From: a bacterium
Lineage (GTDB): Bacteria; Patescibacteriota; Microgenomatia; Daviesbacterales; UBA10151
NCBI GenBank assembly: GCA_027364775.1
Contig: DAHXOS010000002.1
Coordinates: 1-5,825 of the forward strand
Direction of reading: 5' to 3'
Length of the DNA stretch: 5,825 nt
Made by a program: the position numbers and the translations under genes. The notes beneath the pieces are model-generated. The model had not been told where the DNA came from, made no database searches, and saw only the letters and a list, made by a program, of their open reading frames with translations. Shown here piece by piece: positions 1 to 5,150 of this stretch. Positions within the stretch are counted from its first letter, which is position 1. Every line of letters begins with the position of its first letter.

Positions 1-661
1 CTATCCTGTTACGGGCGGGAAAATTACCGGGCAATGGAGGGTAATCCGGCGGAAATTCACTAATTAACGCTCCTGAGGTGTCAGCAATCTTTTTTGCCAA
101 CATTATATTTTCAGCTGGAAAAATTTGCTTTAGACCTCCGCCTAAAACCGCAATCGTTCTACCGTTGTTATTTAAAGCAGTCCAATGGGCGATGGTATCT
201 ACCCCGGTTGCAAGCCCAGAGATGATGGTTAGATTAGCCTGTGTTAACTCGGCAGTCAATTTCTCGGTAACTATTCTGCCATATGATGTTATTTTTCTTG
301 TACCAACTACAGCTATTGAAAAAGAATCACCGTTTAATATATCCCCTTTATAATAAAGCACCAAAGGTGGATCATAAATTTGCTTTAATGCGGTGGGATA
401 GTCCGGGTCAAAGAAAGTTAAAACCTTTATTTCATCTTTTTTAATCTGGGCAAAATAATTTTCCGGGTCAAGTTTTTTTTGTTGAATTGAGAGCTTATCT
501 AAAACAATCTGGGGTATTGAGAGAGAGGAAAATTCATTAATTGGCGCCTGCCAGGCCTCTTTGGGGTCTTTAAAATAATCCAGGATGCGTTTCAGACGGA
601 TTGTTCCTAATCCGTCAACAGAATGTAACGCTACAAGATATGCCAAATTATCAGGTGGCAT
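1..661 (-). CDS. dprA: DNA-processing protein DprA, N-terminal part (gene runs off left edge)
   Basis: DprA (Smf) binds incoming single-stranded DNA in the cytoplasm during natural transformation and loads RecA onto it. About 220 residues are visible; family members are usually roughly 290-370, so the end of the Rossmann-like domain and any C-terminal winged helix lie outside the window. Residues 1-35 resemble the helical N-terminal region (LAYLVALHSVDGLG, then a basic helix). The Rossmann-like domain starts near residue 80 and shows the family motifs in order: VVGTRK (118-123), SGLATGVDTIAH (148-159), VLGGGLKQIFPAEN (172-185), and GALISEFPP followed by FPARNRI (197-220). The ATG at 661 gives a normal family N-terminus but has no Shine-Dalgarno. 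An in-frame TTG at 706-704 has AAGGA four bases upstream and would add 15 residues. The gene lies 77 nt downstream of mrdA on the same strand and may be cotranscribed. The identity is firm; the start is not. Confidence 0.93.
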   Translation of the reverse strand, partial: MPPDNLAYLVALHSVDGLGTIRLKRILDYFKDPKEAWQAPINEFSSLSIPQIVLDKLSIQQKKLDPENYFAQIKKDEIKVLTFFDPDYPTALKQIYDPPLVLYYKGDILNGDSFSIAVVGTRKITSYGRIVTEKLTAELTQANLTIISGLATGVDTIAHWTALNNNGRTIAVLGGGLKQIFPAENIMLAKKIADTSGALISEFPPDYPPLPGNFPARNRI

Positions 662-683
662 TAAGATATAGTATAAATTTTTT

Positions 684-707
684 ATTGATAATTTTGCAAT
701 TATCAAT
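684..707 (-). repeat. Perfect 10-bp inverted repeat with GCAA loop between mrdA and dprA
   Basis: The plus strand reads ATTGATAATT, TTGC, AATTATCAAT. In the mrdA-dprA transcript this is a perfect 10-bp stem closed by a GCAA (GNRA-type) tetraloop. The stem is almost all A-T pairs. It is followed in the transcript by AAAAAAUUU rather than a U-run, so it is not a standard intrinsic terminator. It could stabilise an mRNA end, modulate dprA translation, or be chance in AT-rich DNA. The alternative dprA TTG start (706-704) lies in the 5' arm. Confidence 0.5.
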
Positions 708-715
708 TGATCCTT
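704..715 (-). promoter_or_regulatory. Candidate Shine-Dalgarno AAGGA with TTG start for dprA
   Basis: On the minus strand AAGGA (715-711) is followed by TCAA and an in-frame TTG (706-704). It is the clearest ribosome-binding-site-like sequence placed just before a candidate start in this window. Against its use, the extra 15 residues it would add look unlike a DprA N-terminus, the spacing is short, and the TTG is buried in the hairpin at 684-707. Confidence 0.3.
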
Positions 716-738
716 GGTCTTAGATTGATAAAATAATT

Positions 739-2592
739 TTATTCACCTAATACCCTAGCAGATTCTGTAGCCACAAATATTTTATCTTTCACCAGATTAG
801 ATTTATCAGGCGACAAATAATAGCGGAAAGCTTCCTTTGCAACTGGACTGGCAACTGTTGAACCATCACCTCCAGCCTCAATTAAAACTGTTATAGAGAT
901 AGTAGGATTATCAATAGGTGCATAAGATGTATACCAAGCATGGGTTCTATTTTTTGGATCACCATACTCGGCAGTCCCGGTTTTGCCGGCTGTTTTAATT
1001 GGAAAATTAAAAAGTGGCCAGGCTGTTCCACCGTTTGCCGGGACTTCTTCCAATCCTTTTTTAACTAAATTTATATCTGAGAGCTTAAATTGTTTATTGG
1101 TAAAACCATCATATTTAAATTCCCGGATAGTTTTTCCCTGAGGATCAGTGATTTTTTTAGCCAAATAAGGAGGGAATTGTTTACCATCTGCTGCAATAAC
1201 AGAAACCATATTATTAACTTGGAGTGGGGTGGCCAAAACATATCCTTGTCCAATCACCATATGTAAAGTATCACCTGTATACCAAGGCTCACCAATATTT
1301 TTTTGTTTCCAATTATCATCAGGTATTAACCCTGAAACCTCACCTGGAAGATCAATACCTAGCTTTTTACCTAAACCAAAAACTTTAGCCCAATCTCCTA
1401 TCAACTTTTCACCAGTTAGTTCTCCCAAACGGTAAAAATAAATATCATTTGATCTTTGAAGTGCTTTGACTAAATCTACCCCACCCACTTCTTTTTTGCC
1501 ATATTCAGTAAAATACCAATTGGCAAATTGAGAAGATCCTAAAGTTAAGACCCCTATATCTTCAAAAGTGGTTTTTGAGTCTATTTTTCCACTGTTTAAA
1601 CCTGCAAGTGATGATGCAATCTTAAAGGTTGAACCTGGAGGATAAGCTCCGGCAATCACCCGGTTTAAAAGCGGATAATTTGAGGCTGTTAAGGCATCAC
1701 TTAAATTATCAGGATTATATGAAGGGTAGGATACTAATGCCAAAACTTCACCAGTTTTAGGATTTTGGGCAACCGCAGCCCCACAACAACTACCGCCTTT
1801 TTTAATCTGCTCCTCTAAATTTTTGTATAAGACATCCTGTAAAGACGCATCAATTGTCAAATAAATATTTTGACCGGCAATAGCTGGCGTCTCACGCAAA
1901 GTACGGATTTTTTTACCAACTGCATCGACTTCAATAATTTCACCCCCATCAACTCCTCTTAATACTTTTTCATAAATTGCCTCTATCCCTCCACGGCCTA
2001 TTTTGTCTCCCAATTTATAGTTTGAATATTCTGACTGTTTTAGCTCCTCGGTGGAAATCTCTCCCATATAACCTAAAACATGAGCTAACTGTGGACCAGC
2101 CAAGTAAGAACGTTTGTTATCAATCTCTAAATTTTTAAACTTAGGATCGTTTGCAACCTCCATCTTTAAGGCTTCTTCCCTTGAAAGATAGGTTACAGCA
2201 GTTCCTGAAGCGCTGGCTTCTACCAACCTAAATACCGGTTCATTTTGTGCCAAGATTTTACCATTGCGGTCATAAATCACGCCTCTGGGTGCATGAATTA
2301 CTTTAATTTGAATTCTATTTGAATCAGCTAAGCTACGGTTATCTTTACCGGAAACAATTTGCAAATGAAAAAGTCTTAAAAATAAACCAAAAATTACCAC
2401 TAAAATCGGGATAAATAAAAAAACCTTTCTAAAACTTGATAGGTTACTACTTACACTTGAATCTTCATCCCCTGATAAAACATATTCCTGCCACTCCGAG
2501 GCTTCGGAATTTTTATATTTAAAATGCTTAGTTTTAACTGAAACTTTACTTAGTTCATCGGTGAAAGCTTTACCAAAACGGAATTTTTTCAT
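739..2592 (-). CDS. mrdA: Penicillin-binding protein 2, elongasome DD-transpeptidase
   Basis: Class B PBP that cross-links peptidoglycan stem peptides on the outer face of the membrane, normally with RodA and MreBCD. At 617 residues it is near the E. coli PBP2 length (633). A cytoplasmic tail of about 55 residues precedes one membrane anchor (about 57-79). The dimerisation/pedestal motif APRGVIYDRNG is at 101-111, and HVLGYMGEIS at 171-180. The transpeptidase domain carries all three catalytic motifs: STFK with nucleophile Ser321, SND at 381-383, and KTG at 537-539. The PBP2 call over division FtsI/PBP3 rests mainly on its place after mreC and mreD. The ATG at 2592 has no Shine-Dalgarno. An 8-codon ORF (2615-2589) starts one base after the mreD stop and ends in a TGA overlapping this ATG, which could couple translation. 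An adjacent Cys pair (269-270) opens the transpeptidase domain. All catalytic residues are present, so it should be active. Confidence 0.95.
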   Translation of the reverse strand: MKKFRFGKAFTDELSKVSVKTKHFKYKNSEASEWQEYVLSGDEDSSVSSNLSSFRKVFLFIPILVVIFGLFLRLFHLQIVSGKDNRSLADSNRIQIKVIHAPRGVIYDRNGKILAQNEPVFRLVEASASGTAVTYLSREEALKMEVANDPKFKNLEIDNKRSYLAGPQLAHVLGYMGEISTEELKQSEYSNYKLGDKIGRGGIEAIYEKVLRGVDGGEIIEVDAVGKKIRTLRETPAIAGQNIYLTIDASLQDVLYKNLEEQIKKGGSCCGAAVAQNPKTGEVLALVSYPSYNPDNLSDALTASNYPLLNRVIAGAYPPGSTFKIASSLAGLNSGKIDSKTTFEDIGVLTLGSSQFANWYFTEYGKKEVGGVDLVKALQRSNDIYFYRLGELTGEKLIGDWAKVFGLGKKLGIDLPGEVSGLIPDDNWKQKNIGEPWYTGDTLHMVIGQGYVLATPLQVNNMVSVIAADGKQFPPYLAKKITDPQGKTIREFKYDGFTNKQFKLSDINLVKKGLEEVPANGGTAWPLFNFPIKTAGKTGTAEYGDPKNRTHAWYTSYAPIDNPTISITVLIEAGGDGSTVASPVAKEAFRYYLSPDKSNLVKDKIFVATESARVLGE

Positions 2593-2616
2593 AGGCAGTT
2601 TATTAAATTAACCATT

Positions 2617-3066
2617 TTAACTTTTAATTCTTAACTTAAGTTCGGGTTTGATTATAAAGCGTTCTTCCCAAAATCTAAAGAAGATAAATATAGGAAAAGC
2701 TACTATTGTTTCAATGATTATCATTTTAAAATCTAAAGATGCCTGAAATAAAGTTTTTTCAAAAAAGGAAATCAGCAATAAAATAATAAAAGATATAGGG
2801 ATAATAGTTAAAAGATTAGCTGCTAAAGAAATTTTTCTGAGCAAATGAACAACCTTCACAACAATTGTAAAAAGTAAAGGCCAAAATCCTAAATTAACCG
2901 GTGAAAGGATACCAAGTAAAAGCCCTATAAAAAAAGCCAAATAATAATTAGTCTTTTCTTCTACCACTAAGCAGCGGCATATTAACATAATTAAAACCAA
3001 ATTAACTGGGATAAATGAGCTTTGAAGAAAAGCTGCAATAATAAATAAGAAAATAATTGTTTTCAT
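2617..3066 (-). CDS. mreD: Rod shape-determining protein MreD (integral membrane)
   Basis: Small membrane partner of MreC in the elongasome. At 149 residues it is close to the usual MreD length (about 160). It is very hydrophobic, with likely membrane segments around residues 3-30, 42-58, 61-75, 83-101 and 111-131, and a basic C-terminal tail (KPELKLRIKS). The best family signature is GLLLGILSPVNLG (48-60), matching the MreD pattern GL-x-x-D-x-x-S-P-x-x-G, except that the usual Asp is Gly52. The call rests on this motif, the hydrophobic profile and the position between mreC and mrdA, since MreD sequences diverge quickly. Its ATG shares its A with the mreC TGA stop (TGATG), so translation is probably coupled to mreC. 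There is no Shine-Dalgarno. It ends 24 nt before mrdA. Confidence 0.85.
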   Translation of the reverse strand: MKTIIFLFIIAAFLQSSFIPVNLVLIMLICRCLVVEEKTNYYLAFFIGLLLGILSPVNLGFWPLLFTIVVKVVHLLRKISLAANLLTIIPISFIILLLISFFEKTLFQASLDFKMIIIETIVAFPIFIFFRFWEERFIIKPELKLRIKS

Positions 3067-3068
3067 CA
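3064..3068 (-). promoter_or_regulatory. TGATG stop-start overlap coupling mreC to mreD
   Basis: The mreC stop TGA (3068-3066) shares its last base with the mreD ATG (3066-3064). No Shine-Dalgarno precedes this ATG, so termination-reinitiation by ribosomes leaving mreC is the likely way mreD is translated. Confidence 0.6.
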
Positions 3069-3857
3069 GTTGGTTATTACAAAGACTACATCCAAGTTGG
3101 CTACATCAAAAACTGTTTTAATTATTGCCTGTTTAAATACCTGATTCTCCCTGTCCTTCACTTCACTAACTGTTCCTAAAATTAACCCTCTGGGAATTTC
3201 GGTTTCAATACCTTCCGAATAAATTAAATCGTTCTTTTGTATAGGCTCCTGATGTAAAATCTTGTCTAAAATCATCTCCGTTCCAAATTGTCCAGACAAA
3301 ACTCCCCTGGCTTTTCCATTTTGATTAGAGGCAAAAGCAGCTAAACGGGAGTCAGGATCAGAAACTAACATGATTTTAGATTTTTTAGGGCTTACATCAA
3401 TAATTTTACCGATATAATTATCCTTATAAATTACTACCTGGTTTTGTTTCACTCCATCATCTGATCCACGGTCAATCAGTAAGTATCTTGAAATTCCTAA
3501 AGGTCTTGCAGCTAATAGAGTAAAATTTTTAGGAGACAGAGAATTTTGTTGGTTTAAAAAGCTTTCAGATTCTGCAAGTTTTCTTCTTAAATTAGCATTC
3601 TCAGATAAAACATAGGCTAGTTGCTCCTGTAAAGCTTTATTTTGCTGGGCAGAAGTCCTGGCTAAGATTACAAATTCCAGTTGTTTGCCTACCCCCAAGG
3701 AGGTTTTGTAAAGACCAAATTGAATAGGTGTTGTTATAAATTGAGCTACTCCTTTTGGTATGGTTAAAAATTTAAAGTTATCTAAAAGTATTAACAAAAC
3801 AGCCACAAAGGCTAAAGAAAGGAAAAGTTTAAGATCCACAAACAAGGCTTTTTGCAT
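3066..3857 (-). CDS. mreC: Rod shape-determining protein MreC
   Basis: Extracytoplasmic scaffold that links MreB/MreD to PBP2 and is thought to activate it. From the ATG at 3857 the protein has 263 residues: a short cytoplasmic start, one membrane segment (about 9-27), an amphipathic coiled coil (about 58-105, rich in Gln, Glu, Leu and Ala), then the two-part beta-barrel domain (107-263). Family-like stretches include RGSDDGVKQNQVVIYKD (130-146), DPDSRLAAF (167-175), GKARGVLSGQFG (181-192), and EGIETEIPRGLILGTVSEV (215-233). The reading frame stays open to an ATG at 3977. The 40 extra residues that start would add do not look like MreC and run through a likely promoter region, so I prefer 3857; an intermediate ATG at 3887 is also possible. 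None has a good Shine-Dalgarno. The mreD start overlaps its stop. mreB, the usual upstream neighbour, is separated from it by the plus-strand gene. Confidence 0.9.
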   Translation of the reverse strand: MQKALFVDLKLFLSLAFVAVLLILLDNFKFLTIPKGVAQFITTPIQFGLYKTSLGVGKQLEFVILARTSAQQNKALQEQLAYVLSENANLRRKLAESESFLNQQNSLSPKNFTLLAARPLGISRYLLIDRGSDDGVKQNQVVIYKDNYIGKIIDVSPKKSKIMLVSDPDSRLAAFASNQNGKARGVLSGQFGTEMILDKILHQEPIQKNDLIYSEGIETEIPRGLILGTVSEVKDRENQVFKQAIIKTVFDVANLDVVFVITN

Positions 3858-3898
3858 AGCCAAAATATAACATAGAAACTGATCCATTGACAGAGAAC

Positions 3899-3914
3899 TA
3901 TAGTAAATACTATA
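3899..3914. repeat. 7-bp perfect inverted repeat (TATAGTA-AA-TACTATA) upstream of mreC
   Basis: A palindrome with a 2-bp centre lies 42 bp upstream of the preferred mreC ATG. Its arms give TATAGT, a -10-like hexamer, twice on the minus strand (3914-3909 and 3902-3897), but no convincing -35 sits at the right distance. It could be an operator or part of the mreC promoter. Chance is also plausible in such AT-rich DNA. Confidence 0.3.
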
Positions 3915-3942
3915 TTCATTAAAACCCTTATAAACCTGATGC

Positions 3943-3970
3943 TTGGAAGAGTTGATCAAGAACCTAAAAT
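3943..3970 (+). promoter_or_regulatory. Weak candidate promoter for the DHOD-like gene
   Basis: TTGGAA (3943-3948, four of six matches to TTGACA), a 16-bp spacer, then TAAAAT (3965-3970, five of six matches to TATAAT). Transcription would begin near 3977, giving a leader of about 64 nt before the ATG at 4041. It lies in the 183-nt divergent region 3858-4040, which must also hold the mreC promoter. The match is modest and found by eye. Confidence 0.25.
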
Positions 3971-4040
3971 CCACCAAATCCTAAAATGTTAATAATTTTC
4001 CAAATGCAGCAGGAATACTGGTAGAAGAAACTTTATAAAG

Positions 4041-5147
4041 ATGTATCAAGAATTAATTAGACCAATTTTAGACCAGGTAGGTCATTCAGAAGAGATGCAT
4101 AGCTTTGTGAGAGATAGTTTGCTCCAAAATATTCAAGAAATACCTGGAGTTCTCACAGCTCTCAGACATGTTATTGGAATTAGAGAAAGATTTACACATC
4201 CTAATTTAGCAGTCACCTTTAATGGGATAGATTTAGAAAATCCTACTATTTTGGCTGCAGGCTGGGATAAAAATGGCACAGCTGTTGCTGCAGAACATGC
4301 CTTAGGATTTGGAGCAATAGTGGTTGGTGGAGTATTAAAAAATCCCCAGGAAGGAAATCCAAAACCCAGACAATGGGCAAGTGGCCCTCATTCAGTTAAT
4401 TTTATTGGCTTATGGAGTCAGGGAGTTGATGTTGTTGAGCAAAACCTCATAAGGTATCAAGAGAGCAATATACCAATAATTGCTAATATTGCCAATAATC
4501 ATGATGTAACACCTCAAGCTGCACCGCAAGCTTTTGCTGAAGTTGCAAAAAGGCTTTCACCCTATGTTAGGGCTTTTGAAATTTGTATTTGTCCCAATAG
4601 GGATGAAACTTTACCCTTTATGGAATATGCAGTGGCTCGTGATATTGGGCAAGCTGTAAAAGAACAAGTAGGAGTAAAAGCAGTATATTTAAAAACTTTG
4701 CCGGATATGAATACTGCTCAATTATTAGATTTTATAAAAGCAGTTGAGGATGGTGGCTTACAAGGCTTTGTTGCAAGTAATACAACTAAAAGAACTGATA
4801 TTAAAAATAGTTATCAATTTAGTAAAGGTAGACCAGGTGGATATAGTGGTCCAGATCAAAGATACAGAGCTTCGGTTTTAAGTCAAATAGCTTTCTTAAG
4901 AAGAGAGTCAGATAGAAACATAACTATTCTAGGAGTTGGAGGAATTCAAACAGGTTTTGATGCAATCCTAGCAATTGGTGCTGGGGCAAATGCCATAGAA
5001 GGTAATACCGGGATGCGTGCTCAAGGCTTAGCTTACCCGGATAAATTAAACAGGTCTCTTGCTAGAATAGTGGGACCAGGAAGCAGAGTTTCAGATTATG
5101 TTGGGATTGATAGGACTTGTTATCCAAACCCTCCAAGACCTGAATAA
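4041..5147 (+). CDS. Divergent dihydroorotate dehydrogenase-like flavoprotein (class 2-type fold, Cys at catalytic position)
   Basis: A 368-residue FMN-type TIM-barrel protein. DHODs oxidise dihydroorotate to orotate in pyrimidine synthesis. The N-terminal helices (1-45, MYQELIRPIL...) resemble the membrane-associating region of class 2 PyrD. Matching motifs: NPTILAAGWDKNG (67-79), PQEGNPKPR (102-110), NIANNHD (149-155), LKTLPD (217-222), SNTT (246-249), GGYSG (266-270), GVGGI (298-302). By eye against E. coli PyrD, Lys77, Asn120, Asn149, Asn186, Lys218 and Asn247 are kept. The catalytic NISSPN motif is instead ICICPN (181-186): the base Ser becomes Cys184, as in class 1 enzymes, and the flavin-contacting Asn becomes Ile181. 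NRMGFNN becomes NFIGLWS (120-126), and the Tyr-Ser phosphate contact becomes Asn322-Thr323. The C-terminal tail (about 345-368) is longer than in E. coli. No upstream in-frame start exists before the stop at 3993, so ATG 4041 is secure. It lies antisense between mreB and mreC. Membership of the DHOD superfamily is firm; the substrate is uncertain, so I give no symbol. Confidence 0.82.
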   Translation: MYQELIRPILDQVGHSEEMHSFVRDSLLQNIQEIPGVLTALRHVIGIRERFTHPNLAVTFNGIDLENPTILAAGWDKNGTAVAAEHALGFGAIVVGGVLKNPQEGNPKPRQWASGPHSVNFIGLWSQGVDVVEQNLIRYQESNIPIIANIANNHDVTPQAAPQAFAEVAKRLSPYVRAFEICICPNRDETLPFMEYAVARDIGQAVKEQVGVKAVYLKTLPDMNTAQLLDFIKAVEDGGLQGFVASNTTKRTDIKNSYQFSKGRPGGYSGPDQRYRASVLSQIAFLRRESDRNITILGVGGIQTGFDAILAIGAGANAIEGNTGMRAQGLAYPDKLNRSLARIVGPGSRVSDYVGIDRTCYPNPPRPE

Positions 5148-5150
5148 ATT

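Noticed and set aside
78..353. 91-codon plus-strand ORF
   Set aside because: It is antisense to dprA, whose minus-strand translation carries the full set of family motifs; the plus-strand product resembles nothing recognisable.
684..707. Intrinsic terminator for mrdA
   Set aside because: The stem is perfect but nearly all A-T, and in the transcript it is followed by an A-run rather than a U-run.
1071..1435. Two short ORFs (1071-1253 minus, 1229-1435 plus) inside mrdA
   Set aside because: Both lie wholly within well-conserved PBP2 coding sequence in other frames and show no protein-family features.
3858..3977. 40-residue N-terminal extension of MreC
   Set aside because: The extension has no MreC character, while the segment from 3857 begins with the expected short cytoplasmic start and membrane anchor.
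4041..5147. Mobile-element origin of the DHOD-like gene
   Set aside because: No terminal inverted repeats, target-site duplication or transposase are visible, and base composition looks similar to the neighbours by eye.
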